Shown here: piece after piece, positions 53,534-63,265 of the stretch
Layout of the letters: each line of letters begins with the position of its first letter
Numbering within the stretch: position 1 is the stretch's first letter
Assembly: GCF_900109375.1 (NCBI RefSeq)
Contig: NZ_FOAB01000003.1
Coordinates: forward strand, 617,145 to 681,144
Direction of reading: 5' to 3'
Source: Aquimarina amphilecti
GTDB lineage: Bacteria > Bacteroidota > Bacteroidia > Flavobacteriales > Flavobacteriaceae
Length of the DNA: 64,000 nt
The notes under the pieces: model-generated
The model's input: the letters and a program-made list of their open reading frames with translations, nothing else
Database searches by the model: none
What the model was told of the DNA's origin: nothing
Program-made: the position numbers and the translations under genes

Positions 53534-53848
53534 TTATGCTATAAATGTCACAAGGAAACAGGCAATGATTACTGGTGGTAATGATATTACTGCTAAAATC
53601 ATAAAAAAGTTATGCAATTTCCTGAAGGTAAGAGCCCTCTTTAAGGACCTCTTTAATTTGAAATCTTCAGTACTTTCAATATGCTCTCTAATCAAATCTC
53701 CTGACACGTAAGAAGAATCCACCAAAATTTCGTTATCAAGAAATAAAGACGCACTATTATCCAACAACCTAAACCCTACTGCCACAATAAAGAAAAAAAG
53801 TGGAGAGCAAAGAGCAATTGCTAATAGATATTCTGTTAATTCTGACAT
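53534..53848 (-). CDS. Small membrane protein, paralogue of the gene at 53898
   Basis: 104 residues: an N-terminal transmembrane helix (about 8-30), a conserved cytoplasmic or periplasmic loop (LDNSASLFLDNEILVDSSYV, then EHIESTEDFKLKRSLKRAL), and a C-terminal helix (about 78-102). The loop closely matches the 95-residue protein encoded upstream at 53898 (NNSASILLDHGIYVQSSYP; KHIKSTSDMSFKKSLKKAL). No known family. The pair is downstream of the S41 protease gene's neighbour region, on the same strand as each other and 49 bases apart. Confidence 0.7.
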   Translation of the reverse strand: MSELTEYLLAIALCSPLFFFIVAVGFRLLDNSASLFLDNEILVDSSYVSGDLIREHIESTEDFKLKRSLKRALTFRKLHNFFMILAVISLPPVIIACFLVTFIA

Positions 53849-53897
53849 ATTTGGGGCCTAGATAAGATTCTAAAGTCTTTTTCTGTTTTTAAAAATA

Positions 53898-54185
53898 TCA
53901 CTTAAATGTTAATATAGCCAGAAAAATGCCACATATTAATGAAAACACTATAAATAGTTTGTGCAATTTTCTTAATACTAAAGCTTTCTTTAAAGATTTT
54001 TTAAAGGACATATCAGACGTACTTTTGATATGCTTTATTAATAATGATGTACGTGGATAAGAAGATTGTACATAAATCCCGTGATCTAATAAAATGGAAG
54101 CACTATTGTTTATAAGCGTTATAATAATTGCGATTAAAAAAAAACAAAAGCAGAAAATTGCTAGAAAATCCGTTAGTGATTCCAT
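53898..54185 (-). CDS. Small membrane protein, paralogue of the gene at 53534
   Basis: 95 residues with helices at about 6-28 and 70-93 and the same loop as its neighbour: N-N-S-A-S-I-L-L-D, S-S-Y, K-H-I-K-S-T and a basic R-K-L-H-K/N before the second helix. Conservation of these positions in both copies implies a shared function, unknown. It starts 21 bases after the end of the S41 peptidase gene and is likely transcribed with it. Confidence 0.7.
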   Translation of the reverse strand: MESLTDFLAIFCFCFFLIAIIITLINNSASILLDHGIYVQSSYPRTSLLIKHIKSTSDMSFKKSLKKALVLRKLHKLFIVFSLICGIFLAILTFK

Positions 54186-54206
54186 ATTTAAATTGAATGT
54201 AAGTTT

Positions 54207-55784
54207 CTAATCAGAAATAGATAAAACTTTTTGAATCATTTTATCATCTTTATTAATAATTTTTTCAAATTCACTAGTCCCAAATAGTTGCTGAGCCATA
54301 ATAGCTTTTAAATACTTCTTTAATTGTTCTCTATAATTTTTCAGATTAATATCAATTCCATTTTTTCTCGTATATACAAGAAATCCATCTGCAAAATCAT
54401 CATCTATATTTATTTCTTCCTTGAACTGTTCTTCAGTTAATTCATTGTAAAATGCTCTCTTTTTATCCAACTCTTCGAATATGTATCCACCCATTCTTCC
54501 GGATCTTAGCATATAATCTAATGTCTCTCCAACTCTTGTGGTATCCTTACTAACAAAAATATCCGGTATTATTCCTCCACCTCCATACACTGTTTTACCG
54601 CCTGGTGTCTTAAACTTTAAAGAATCTGCAACCTGTATACTATCTGCATTCTGTAATTCACCATTTTTATATCTTTCTAAATATTCATTAAAATACTCTT
54701 TATTGCCATTCTCATAAGGTTTCTGGATTGATCGTCCTGTTGGCGTATAATACCTAGAAATTGTCAATCTAATTGCACTACCGTCTCCTAATGCCATTTC
54801 TCTTTGCACTAAACCTTTACCATATGAACGTCTACCTACAATAGTACCTCTATCATTATCTTGGATAGCACCTGCAAAAATCTCACTTGCAGAAGCAGAG
54901 TTTTCATTAATTAACACATATACATTTCCTTTTTCGAAACTACCATTACGTGTAGCATAATTATTTTCTATGGCTCCTTTTTTATTTTTAGTAAACATGA
55001 TTAATTCATCATTTTGCAAAAACTCATCGGCCATTTTTAGTGCAGGAGCAATAAAACCTCCTCCATTATCTCTAAGATCTACAACTAAATTTTCTGCACC
55101 AAGATCTTGTAAAGAATCTAGTGCTTTTTTGAACTCTTTATACGTAGTTTCTGCAAAACGGTTCACTTTTATATATCCTAATCTTTCTTTTAGCATATAG
55201 CTAGCATCTACACTTCTCAATGGCACTCTACCTCGTTTTACAACTACATCAAATATACCTGTGCCTTTTCTATAAACTTTTAATTGGACTTGACTATTCA
55301 GTTCTCCCTTTAATTTATCTGCTAATCCATCTCTTCGCAGGCGTTCACCATAAAGTGTGTCTTGATCAGCCATGAGTATTCTATCTCCAGCCAAAATTCC
55401 AGATTGTTCACTAGGTCCACCTTTAATTGTATTAATAACAGAAATTGTATCTCTATACGGATAGTAACTAACACCAATTCCTATAAAATCTCCTTGCATA
55501 CTTTCGGTAATACCTTCTAATTCTTCTGGAGGAATATATACAGAATGCGGATCAAGGTTTTCAAGAATTCTATTTACTGTTACATCTACAATACTATCTG
55601 TATTAATATCATCGACATATTCATAATCTATATAATCAATTAGCCGATTTAATTTTTCCTTTTTAGCATTGTAGGAAAATAATTTAGCAGACGGATTGCT
55701 AAAGTTGAGCTTACTTCCTAAAAAGACTCCCGCTCCCATCGCCAAACCAATAAATAATGGCAAATATTTTTTTGAATAACCCAT
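54207..55784 (-). CDS. S41-family C-terminal processing peptidase (CtpA/Prc type)
   Basis: A periplasmic serine protease of 525 residues with an N-terminal signal or signal anchor (about 8-25). A PDZ domain (about 85-170; GIGVSYYPYRDTISVINTI and GGPSEQSGILAGDRIL) recognises substrate C-termini; the S41 catalytic domain (about 190-370) has S298 in NENSASASEIF and K323 in SYGKGLVQ, spaced 25 residues as in E. coli Prc. A helical tail follows (about 420-525). It overlaps the dCMP-deaminase-like gene by one base (TAATG), so the two are translationally coupled. Likely roles: processing of envelope proteins or peptidoglycan hydrolases. Confidence 0.94.
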   Translation of the reverse strand: MGYSKKYLPLFIGLAMGAGVFLGSKLNFSNPSAKLFSYNAKKEKLNRLIDYIDYEYVDDINTDSIVDVTVNRILENLDPHSVYIPPEELEGITESMQGDFIGIGVSYYPYRDTISVINTIKGGPSEQSGILAGDRILMADQDTLYGERLRRDGLADKLKGELNSQVQLKVYRKGTGIFDVVVKRGRVPLRSVDASYMLKERLGYIKVNRFAETTYKEFKKALDSLQDLGAENLVVDLRDNGGGFIAPALKMADEFLQNDELIMFTKNKKGAIENNYATRNGSFEKGNVYVLINENSASASEIFAGAIQDNDRGTIVGRRSYGKGLVQREMALGDGSAIRLTISRYYTPTGRSIQKPYENGNKEYFNEYLERYKNGELQNADSIQVADSLKFKTPGGKTVYGGGGIIPDIFVSKDTTRVGETLDYMLRSGRMGGYIFEELDKKRAFYNELTEEQFKEEINIDDDFADGFLVYTRKNGIDINLKNYREQLKKYLKAIMAQQLFGTSEFEKIINKDDKMIQKVLSISD

Positions 55785-56215
55785 TAATCGTCTAAATCAA
55801 TAATGTTTTCTATTTCTACACCAGCTTTCTCTAAAAACAAAAGTCCGGAATCATCTTTATACGCTGTTTGATATACAATTCTCTTTATCCCTGCTTGATG
55901 GATTAATTTACTACACTCTTTACAAGGTGAGAGTGTAATATATAATGTAGCTCCCTTACAAGATTGTGTAGAAGATGCAACCTTGGAAATCGCATTAGCT
56001 TCTGCATGAAGCACATACCATTTAGTGTATCCTTCTTCATCTTCACAAGGGTTTTCAAAACCTGTTGGAGTTCCATTAAAACCATCAGAAATAATCATTC
56101 TATCTTTGACAATAACCGCGCCAACTTTTTTTCTATCACAATGGGATAACTTCCCCCATTCTCTTGCTATTCTAAGATAGGCTTTATCATATTTCAGTTG
56201 TTTTTTTTTTGGCAT
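55784..56215 (-). CDS. dCMP deaminase / ComEB-type zinc deaminase
   Basis: 143 residues of the cytidine/deoxycytidylate deaminase family. Zinc site: H70-A-E72 (VLHAEANAISKV) and PCKEC with C98 and C101. The long segment between start and HAE (NGTPTGFENPCEDEEGYTKW) is typical of deoxycytidylate deaminases, which convert dCMP to dUMP for thymidylate synthesis. It is in one transcript with the S41 peptidase, a pairing that recurs in Bacteroidota and has no obvious metabolic reason. Confidence 0.9.
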   Translation of the reverse strand: MPKKKQLKYDKAYLRIAREWGKLSHCDRKKVGAVIVKDRMIISDGFNGTPTGFENPCEDEEGYTKWYVLHAEANAISKVASSTQSCKGATLYITLSPCKECSKLIHQAGIKRIVYQTAYKDDSGLLFLEKAGVEIENIIDLDD

Positions 56216-56299
56216 ATAAAAAATTGGATAGTACTTATACTTAATAAAGTACGAATATATTATGACTATGTGTCAAATACAACACTAATTGATAATTAA

Positions 56300-56884
56300 T
56301 TACCATATTCTGTTTGAAATTATCATAGGAATTACCATCCCAATTACTATAGAAGAAACTACTAATATCCAATCTCGTTTAGAAAATCTAAAAATCATTT
56401 GAACAAGGAAACTTATAATAAGAACTATTAGAACAACAATAATTTGAGACACTTCAATACCAAGAGCAAATTCTAATATTGAAAGTGCTTTATAATCACC
56501 ACCGCTACTAATCATATCAAAATAACTTGAAAAGCCTAACCCATGAATAAGTCCAAAAAAAGCTGTAGTAGCATACAACACTCCTATTTTATCTTTTTTT
56601 GTAGTATTCTTAGCCGTAAATACATTAAATACAGCGGTAATCAATATAGTGATAGGGATCAAAAACTCTACAAGTTTTGAATTTACAGTAACTATATCGT
56701 AGACAGCTAAGAATAAAGAAACCGTATGCCCTAAAGTAAATAACGTTACTAACGTTAAAATTCTTTTCCAATCGTCAAAAGCATATGCAATAATAAGGAC
56801 TATAAAAAATAGAATATGATCATATGCTTGCCAATCCAAGACATGAAAAAATCCTTCTTTAAAAAAGTACAAAAACTCTGACAT
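56300..56884 (-). CDS. HupE/UreJ-family membrane protein
   Basis: 194 residues with six predicted transmembrane helices. Family features are DHILFFIVLIIAYAF in the first helix, the histidine-containing TLGHTVSLFLAV segment and GLIHGLGFSSYFD. Members are linked to nickel or other metal transport in hydrogenase and urease loci, but here no such genes are nearby, so the role is open. Single gene, divergent from mscS. Confidence 0.85.
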   Translation of the reverse strand: MSEFLYFFKEGFFHVLDWQAYDHILFFIVLIIAYAFDDWKRILTLVTLFTLGHTVSLFLAVYDIVTVNSKLVEFLIPITILITAVFNVFTAKNTTKKDKIGVLYATTAFFGLIHGLGFSSYFDMISSGGDYKALSILEFALGIEVSQIIVVLIVLIISFLVQMIFRFSKRDWILVVSSIVIGMVIPMIISNRIW

Positions 56885-57100
56885 AAATTATTTTTTTGAG
56901 GTTGTGTAATGTACAATTAAAATGAATAATCCTGAAGTTTTGTAAGAACTCTTATAAAAAATTTAGGATTATTAACCTTTTAAAGGCATTCAATGGTCAT
57001 TTATCGAATTTCTGATATTCTTATATATTGTATTACCCAATCAAAAACATAAATTATTAATTTTAAGACTTACAAATCATTAATTTTAAAAAACTTGTAT

Positions 57101-57916
57101 ATGGATATTCAAAAGTGGTTGGATAAAGGAACCGATTTTATTGTTGATTTTGGACCAAAGGTAATTGGAGCAATACTAATTTGGATTATAGGTTCTTGGA
57201 TCATCAAAAAACTATTGAAAGGAATTTCTAAAGTAATGGCATTAAGAAATTATGACGAAAGTCTGCAAAAATTTCTTTCTAACCTTCTAGGTTGGATTTT
57301 AAAAATTGTATTAATTCTTGCTGTTCTTGGAACGATTGGTGTTGAAACCACATCTTTTGCTGCTATTTTAGCAGCCGCTGGTTTAGCAATTGGTTTAGCG
57401 CTACAAGGATCTTTGGCTAATTTTGCAGGAGGTGTTCTTATTATGATCTTCAAACCTTTTAAAATTGGTGATTTAATCGAAGCACAAGGAGTTCTAGGAG
57501 TGGTAAAAGAAATAGAAATTTTCACTACAAAATTATCTACTCCTGATAATAAAGAAGCAATCATTCCTAACGGAACCTTATCTAATGGAAATATTATAAA
57601 TTATACTTCTCAAGGAACATTAAGAGTCGATCTTAATATAGGTATTGGTTATGGAGATGATATCAAAAAAGCGAAAGATGTTATTATGAAAGTTCTTACA
57701 GATAACCCTAAAGTTCTAAAGGACCCAGCTCCTACTGTAGCGGTTAGTGAACTTGGAGATAACGCTATTAATCTTGTAGTAAGACCAAATACTAATGTTG
57801 CTGATTATTGGGATGTTTATTTTGGTGCTTTAGAAGATTCTAAAAATGCATTGGACGCTGCAGGAATATCAATTCCTTACCCGCAAAGAGATGTTCATAT
57901 CCATAATGTTAAATAA
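57101..57916 (+). CDS. Small-conductance mechanosensitive channel (MscS family)
   Basis: An emergency valve that releases solutes on hypo-osmotic shock. 271 residues, close to E. coli MscS (286). Three transmembrane helices (about 18-38, 60-80, 85-113), with the Gly/Ala-rich pore helix AAILAAAGLAIGLALQGSLA; then the cytoplasmic beta domain (GGVLIMIFKPFKIGDLIEAQ) and vestibule. An in-frame TTG at 57095 would add two residues; the ATG at 57101 (MDIQKWLDKG) is preferred. Single gene, own terminator. Confidence 0.95.
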   Translation: MDIQKWLDKGTDFIVDFGPKVIGAILIWIIGSWIIKKLLKGISKVMALRNYDESLQKFLSNLLGWILKIVLILAVLGTIGVETTSFAAILAAAGLAIGLALQGSLANFAGGVLIMIFKPFKIGDLIEAQGVLGVVKEIEIFTTKLSTPDNKEAIIPNGTLSNGNIINYTSQGTLRVDLNIGIGYGDDIKKAKDVIMKVLTDNPKVLKDPAPTVAVSELGDNAINLVVRPNTNVADYWDVYFGALEDSKNALDAAGISIPYPQRDVHIHNVK

Positions 57917-57936
57917 TATCATTACAAATAAATTAG

Positions 57937-57967
57937 AAAAGGTCTCATTATATGAGGCCTTTTTTTA
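57937..57967 (+). terminator. Terminator of the mscS gene
   Basis: AAAAGGTCTCAT (57937-57948) pairs with ATGAGGCCTTTT (57952-57963), one G-T pair, followed by a T run. Confidence 0.82.
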
Positions 57968-58135
57968 TCAAAAACAATAAATTAGAAGATCATCTGAATT
58001 GTTTTATAAACTTTATGACTTACTAAGAATCATAATATCAGAGATATTGAACAATTCGTTACCCAAAAACAAATATTTGGATACTATACGGTAGTTATAT
58101 TGCAACTATGTTCTAATTCAAATTAGTTAGAAAAT
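57968..58135 (+). promoter_or_regulatory. Regulatory region upstream of uxaC
   Basis: The gap contains several short inverted repeats: AATATC-AGA-GATATT (58034-58048) and CAAATATTTG (58070-58079). Either may bind a sugar-responsive regulator of the downstream uronate genes. No perfect -7 box was found. Confidence 0.3.
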
Positions 58136-59545
58136 ATGAAAGCTACATCGTCATTTATCCACAACGACTTTTTACTACAAAACGATTTTTCCAAAATTCT
58201 TTATCATTCCTATGCTAAAGATCTACCTATTATAGATTATCATAATCACCTATCACCAAAAGATGTTTGTGATAATAGAAAATTCAATACTATTACTGAA
58301 GTATGGTTACAAGGAGATCACTATAAGTGGCGTGCTATGCGAACGTTAGGTATCAACGAAAAATTTATCACAGGCAAAGCTACTGATAATGAAAAGTTTC
58401 TAAAATGGGCGGATACAGTTCCGTATACCATAAGAAATCCCTTGTTTCATTGGACACATATGGAACTTATGAAGCATTTTTCTATCTCCGAAATACTATC
58501 TCCAGAGACGGCAAAAAAAATATATTCATCAACCAATGAACAATTACAAAGCTTAAATCATACGACTCAAGGGTTACTAAAAATGAACAATGTAACGTTA
58601 GTTTGCACCACAGATGATCCTATCGACTCACTAAAAAACCACAGCAGATACGCGGCTAAAGAGAAAGAAATGAAGCTCTTACCGACCTTCAGACCTGATA
58701 ATTCCTATGCCATAGGAAATTCATCAAACTATCTAGAATATCTTAATCAGTTAGAAGCTAAATCCAACATACAAATTAAAAATTTTGAAGATCTCTTAGC
58801 TGCACTGGAAAACAGAATTGATTACTTTCACGAAACTGGTTGCAGATTATCTGATCACGGCTTAGAGAATTTATATTATTTTCAGAAAGGAACCTGTAAT
58901 ATAGAACAGATTTTTAAAAAAATAAAAGCACAAAGACCTCTTGAAATTAAAGAGATTAATTATTTCAAGTTTGAAGTTTTGCACTTCTTAAGTACTTGTT
59001 ATCATAAACGAGGATGGGTTCAGCAATATCATCTAGGAGCAATTAGAAATAATAACAAAAGACTTTTAAAAAAACTTGGTCCTGATACTGGATTTGACTC
59101 CATTGGTGATTATTCTCAGGCTAAAAACTTAAGCAGGTTTTTGAATTCTTTAGACAAAACAGATCAACTCGCCAAAACTATCCTATACAACTTGAATCCA
59201 TCAGACAATGAGGTTTTTGCTTCTATGGTTGGTAATTTTAATGACGGAAGTGTGAAAGGAAAAATTCAATATGGTGCAGCTTGGTGGTTCTTGGATCAAA
59301 AAGATGGTATGGAAAAACATTTAAACTCATTATCTAATATAGGTATACTTAGTTGTTTTGTTGGTATGTTAACTGATTCAAGAAGTTTTTTATCTTTTCC
59401 GCGACACGATTATTTTCGTCGTATCCTCTGTAACTTAATCGGAGATGATGTAAAAAATGGAATACTACCTAGAGATGAAAAATGGTTAGGTAAAATTGTT
59501 TCCGACATTTGTTACCATAATGCTAAAGCGTATTTTCCTTTTTAA
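58136..59545 (+). CDS. uxaC: Glucuronate isomerase
   Basis: It isomerises D-glucuronate to D-fructuronate (and galacturonate to tagaturonate) in the cytoplasm, the first step of uronate catabolism. 469 residues, usual family length about 465-475. It belongs to the metal-dependent amidohydrolase-like family: H36 and H38 in IDYHNHLSPKD, CTTDDPIDSL, and the C-terminal signature LTDSRSFLSFPRHDYFRR. It stands next to, and converges with, a GH2 and a GH88 gene that release uronic acids from polysaccharide, so it probably handles the saturated glucuronate part of the same glycan. Later steps (uxuA, uxuB, kdgK, kdgA) are not in the window. Confidence 0.95.
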   Translation: MKATSSFIHNDFLLQNDFSKILYHSYAKDLPIIDYHNHLSPKDVCDNRKFNTITEVWLQGDHYKWRAMRTLGINEKFITGKATDNEKFLKWADTVPYTIRNPLFHWTHMELMKHFSISEILSPETAKKIYSSTNEQLQSLNHTTQGLLKMNNVTLVCTTDDPIDSLKNHSRYAAKEKEMKLLPTFRPDNSYAIGNSSNYLEYLNQLEAKSNIQIKNFEDLLAALENRIDYFHETGCRLSDHGLENLYYFQKGTCNIEQIFKKIKAQRPLEIKEINYFKFEVLHFLSTCYHKRGWVQQYHLGAIRNNNKRLLKKLGPDTGFDSIGDYSQAKNLSRFLNSLDKTDQLAKTILYNLNPSDNEVFASMVGNFNDGSVKGKIQYGAAWWFLDQKDGMEKHLNSLSNIGILSCFVGMLTDSRSFLSFPRHDYFRRILCNLIGDDVKNGILPRDEKWLGKIVSDICYHNAKAYFPF

Positions 59546-59621
59546 AAAACAATAGAGGAGGCATCATAAGACACCTCCCCTAAAAACAATTCAAAAACTA
59601 ACAAAATGTAAACTCTAACTA

Positions 59622-62036
59622 TTATTTTGATATGGTTAAATAAGTTCCTTTAAAACTTTGATTTAACACCATCATTTCGATAGTAGAGTTTTCTTTATTT
59701 GGTATGACTTCAATTTGTGCCTTACCATTAGACATTTTAATGGATTCACTGCCCATTGGTGTGCCTAGATATTTTTTAGCTTCTCCTCCAGACAAGCATT
59801 GAAAATAGACTCTCTCTTCATAGTCTAAACATCTCAATCCTTCTTTATCTTTTGCAATAGCCGTAATTAAATAATTACCATTTTTTATTTTTTCATATGA
59901 AAGTGACAATGACTTGGCTACATCATTTTTTTGATACCTATAACTAACTTTAAGGCTATCTGTAGCTTTTTTCCCAGCTTTATATCCAATTGCTTTTAAT
60001 TGGTTCGATCCTTCTTTAAAAAGCACATCCCATGTTAGTCCCGAAGCAGGAAACTTATTAATGTCTTTTTTCTTTGCCCCTAAAGATTTTCCCTCAAAAA
60101 ACAACTCTACTTTATCACAATTACTAAATACATTTATAGTACGAAACGTATCTTTAGGACCTTGTCTTTCTGTCCAAGTGTGAGATTCTATATATACAAA
60201 TGGGTCTTTCGCCCAATAACTTTTAAAAACGTAATATGCGTCTTTAGGGTTTCCTTCTCTATCCATAATCCCTTTTTGATTTACATAAGGGATATCATTT
60301 TCTGGTCTTAATGGTGTTCCAAAATCTTTAAATGCCCATTGTACATTGCCTACAAAAGATGGATTAGTTTCGGCTATCTTTAAATGCCAATCAAAAAGAT
60401 CCACAATATAATTTTCGCTCCAATCACCTATTTTGGCAATATTAGTAATGGAAGTTTGAGTGATCGCCTCTGTCCATCCATCTTGGTCCATGGTTCCACT
60501 GCCATCAATTGGATTTTCTGTATGTCTACCATAATGACTAGACCCTCCATACTCGGCGTGAAGAAAATGAGTATATTCTTTTATATATTTTTTTAGTGCT
60601 TTTTCATAGGTAGTATAGCTACCAGAATACCAACCAGACCAGATAGATGGTGAAAATACATCTACAATATCTGATCCTGAATAATATTTACGGATAGCAG
60701 TTTTTCTTGTTGGATCTAATGTATGTGATAGTGTATTTAATTCTTCTAAAAAATCATTTAATTTCTTCTCATTATCCCCATCCTTAAAATCTGGCAACCA
60801 ATAAATTTCATTTCCTAAAGACCATATGATAACACTTGGATGATTATAGTTTTGATTGATAATTTCGGATAACATGTTTTTGGTATTGGTTTTCCAATTT
60901 TCATTTCCAATTCCTCCTCTACACCAAGGTAATTCATCCCAAACTAAAATCCCTAACTCATCGCACATTTTATAAACCTCTGGGTCCTGAGGATAATGTG
61001 CTAACCTAATAAAATTAGCACCCATCTCTTTTATAGCTTTAATATCATTGCGATGCAATTCATTTGGCATTGCTGCTCCATATCCTGCATGTTCTTCGTG
61101 ACGATGTGTTCCTCGTAACAATACTCTTTTCCCATTAAGATAAAATGGTCCATTTTTTTTAAACTCGAACCAGCGGAAGCCTACTTTTTCTGATAATCTA
61201 TCGATTTGTTTTCCAGATTTTAATAATACAACCTCAATCGTATACAAATTAGGTGCATCGATATCCCATAGTAATGGTTTAGCTATATCTTTTAAATTTA
61301 ATGTTAATTGATTGGTAAGTATTTTTTCTGTGATTTTTTGTATTTCTTTTCCATTTGGTTCAAATAAATGGGCTGTTACTTTATATTCTTCATTTTTTTG
61401 CAGACCTGATATTTCTATATCCAGCTTTAAAGATCCTTGTTCTTTGGAAACATCTGGAGTAGTTATTTTTAGATCAGAAATATTAGTTTTATGCTTATGA
61501 ATTAGCCATACATCTCTGGTTATTCCACCATAAATAAAAAAGTCACTTTTTTGAGAAGGTATTATTTCGGGATCATAACTATTATCAACTTTAACCAATA
61601 TTTCATTATTTCCAATTTTCAACTCCTTAGAAATATCAAATGAAAATCCAATATAACCGCCAACATGTTTTCCAACTAATTTACTATTAATAAACACTTG
61701 AGTGGTTATATTCGCTCCTTCAAAGTATAGATCATAAACAACATCTTTTGTGATCGCTTCTATCTGAATATTTTTTTTATACCAACTCGAACTTCTTCTA
61801 TAACCAGGCTGAAGATCCATAGTATCATAATTATTCCAAGTATGTGGTAAATTAACCGAAACCCAATTGGTTTGTTTATGGACCTGATCCACATTTTCGA
61901 GATCCAATTCTAGATATTCCCAATTATCATTTATATTTTCTTTTAATCTACTTATTTGCGCTAAGCAATAAGAAGACAAAAAAAGAAGCACTATAAACTG
62001 TACCAATTTTAGAAAAGAAAAAATACTATTATTCAT
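59622..62036 (-). CDS. GH2 family glycoside hydrolase (beta-galactosidase/beta-glucuronidase type)
   Basis: An exo-acting retaining beta-glycosidase of 804 residues. Signal peptide about 1-26 (ending CLAQ); jelly-roll sugar-binding domain (about 40-190; NLPHTWNNYDTMDLQPGYRR), Ig-like domain (about 195-300), catalytic TIM barrel (about 300-600) with acid/base E410 in WSLGNEIYW and nucleophile E495 in LHAEYGGSS, and C-terminal beta domains including a DUF4982-like segment (about 645-720). Located in the periplasm or on the surface. The gene is 14 bases from GH88 in the same operon, which favours a beta-glucuronidase or beta-galactosidase acting on a uronate-containing glycan; substrate is not determined by sequence. 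Confidence 0.92.
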   Translation of the reverse strand: MNNSIFSFLKLVQFIVLLFLSSYCLAQISRLKENINDNWEYLELDLENVDQVHKQTNWVSVNLPHTWNNYDTMDLQPGYRRSSSWYKKNIQIEAITKDVVYDLYFEGANITTQVFINSKLVGKHVGGYIGFSFDISKELKIGNNEILVKVDNSYDPEIIPSQKSDFFIYGGITRDVWLIHKHKTNISDLKITTPDVSKEQGSLKLDIEISGLQKNEEYKVTAHLFEPNGKEIQKITEKILTNQLTLNLKDIAKPLLWDIDAPNLYTIEVVLLKSGKQIDRLSEKVGFRWFEFKKNGPFYLNGKRVLLRGTHRHEEHAGYGAAMPNELHRNDIKAIKEMGANFIRLAHYPQDPEVYKMCDELGILVWDELPWCRGGIGNENWKTNTKNMLSEIINQNYNHPSVIIWSLGNEIYWLPDFKDGDNEKKLNDFLEELNTLSHTLDPTRKTAIRKYYSGSDIVDVFSPSIWSGWYSGSYTTYEKALKKYIKEYTHFLHAEYGGSSHYGRHTENPIDGSGTMDQDGWTEAITQTSITNIAKIGDWSENYIVDLFDWHLKIAETNPSFVGNVQWAFKDFGTPLRPENDIPYVNQKGIMDREGNPKDAYYVFKSYWAKDPFVYIESHTWTERQGPKDTFRTINVFSNCDKVELFFEGKSLGAKKKDINKFPASGLTWDVLFKEGSNQLKAIGYKAGKKATDSLKVSYRYQKNDVAKSLSLSYEKIKNGNYLITAIAKDKEGLRCLDYEERVYFQCLSGGEAKKYLGTPMGSESIKMSNGKAQIEVIPNKENSTIEMMVLNQSFKGTYLTISK

Positions 62037-62050
62037 AAGATTTGTAGGCT

Positions 62051-63262
62051 TTACTTAAGGTTCTTTCTCCTTAAAACTGCTTCTAAAAAATAGTAATCAG
62101 CGTAACTAATTGGTCCATTAATCTCATCATTTTTAGGCCAATTTCCCGTACTATGACTTAGAATAAATGGTACATTAGTTTCTTTTTGAATTATATATTT
62201 TTTTGATGACAAACTTGCTATAATTTCATCTGCAAATTCCAGATACTTTTTGTCTTTTGTATATTCATATAATTCTATCATTCCCGAAGCAATAACTGCT
62301 GCCGCCGAAGCATCTCTAGGTTCACTAGGAATATTAGGAGCATCAAAATCCCAATATGGTATCGCATCTTCTGGGAGGTTTTTATGTTCCATTAAAAAAG
62401 AAGCAATCTTTTTAGATTGTTCTAAAAACGCTATATCTTTGGTATATCTATACGCCATAGTATAGCCATAAAGCCCCCAAGCCTGACCTCTTGCCCAAGA
62501 CGATTCATTGCTAAAACCTTGGTGAGTTACCTTTGTTCTAATTTTACCAGTTATAGTATCATAATCTATTACATGATAGCTACTATTATTCTCTCTAAAA
62601 TGATTTTTTAAAGTCGTGTTAGCGTGTTGCCGGGCTATATTATAATATTTAGGGTCCTCTGAGTAATTAGATGCTTCAAAAAGCAATTCTAAATTCATCA
62701 TATTATCAATAATCACAGGAAATTGCCACTCTTCTTTATTAAAATCCCAAGAACGGATCGACCCGACAGTACTGTTATATCTAGTAGATAGAGTTTCTGC
62801 GCTTTCTAAAATAATGGCTCTATAAGATTCATCATTTGTCATTCTGTATCCATTTCCAAAACTACAAAACACTTTGAATCCCATATCGTGGGTTCTATCA
62901 TTATACTTTTCTTTTTCAATAAAAGTTGTCCATTCTTTAGCCTTAGCTTTATATTTAGTATCACCAGTTAATTGATAAATTTTCCAAAGAGTACCTGGAA
63001 AAAAACCACTGGTCCAATCCTTTGATAGAACTTTTTTAATAATCCCATTATCATCAGCACTTCTTGGAAAAGCTAAAGAATCTACCGAATAGTCTAATAA
63101 ATATGAAAACCTATCCGAATATTGAATAATCTTATCCTCTTCAGCTATCGTTTCTTCTTGTTTATTATCCGAAGAAATATCTTTACAAGCGGTAAAACAT
63201 ATTAGTAAAGTGATAATTAATCCGGGAAATATTTTTCTTTTTTCTTTTATCATAGATATCAT
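62051..63262 (-). CDS. GH88 unsaturated glucuronyl hydrolase, lipoprotein
   Basis: It removes the 4,5-unsaturated uronic acid left at the non-reducing end by polysaccharide lyases. 403 residues from the ATG at 63262 (another ATG at 63253). Lipoprotein signal with lipobox FTAC; (alpha/alpha)6 barrel. Catalytic Asp pair D126 (HDMGF) and D186 (IIDNMMN), 60 apart as in the Bacillus GL1 enzyme (88/149); other features are DWTSGFFPGTLW and SSWARGQAWGLYGY. A TTG at 63265 directly after the upstream stop was rejected. It implies that a lyase acts on the same polysaccharide, presumably encoded outside the window. It follows the SusD-like gene directly, same operon. Confidence 0.92.
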   Translation of the reverse strand: MISMIKEKRKIFPGLIITLLICFTACKDISSDNKQEETIAEEDKIIQYSDRFSYLLDYSVDSLAFPRSADDNGIIKKVLSKDWTSGFFPGTLWKIYQLTGDTKYKAKAKEWTTFIEKEKYNDRTHDMGFKVFCSFGNGYRMTNDESYRAIILESAETLSTRYNSTVGSIRSWDFNKEEWQFPVIIDNMMNLELLFEASNYSEDPKYYNIARQHANTTLKNHFRENNSSYHVIDYDTITGKIRTKVTHQGFSNESSWARGQAWGLYGYTMAYRYTKDIAFLEQSKKIASFLMEHKNLPEDAIPYWDFDAPNIPSEPRDASAAAVIASGMIELYEYTKDKKYLEFADEIIASLSSKKYIIQKETNVPFILSHSTGNWPKNDEINGPISYADYYFLEAVLRRKNLK

Positions 63263-63265
63263 CAA

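Noticed and set aside
57095..57100. TTG start for the mscS gene
   Set aside because: It adds only two residues; the ATG at 57101 gives a normal MscS N-terminus.
59557..59578. GGAGG/CCTCC hairpin between uxaC and the GH2 gene
   Set aside because: Only five pairs, a 12-base loop and no T run; not convincing as a terminator.
63263..63265. TTG start for the GH88 gene directly after the SusD stop
   Set aside because: An ATG follows at once at 63262 and gives the lipoprotein signal.
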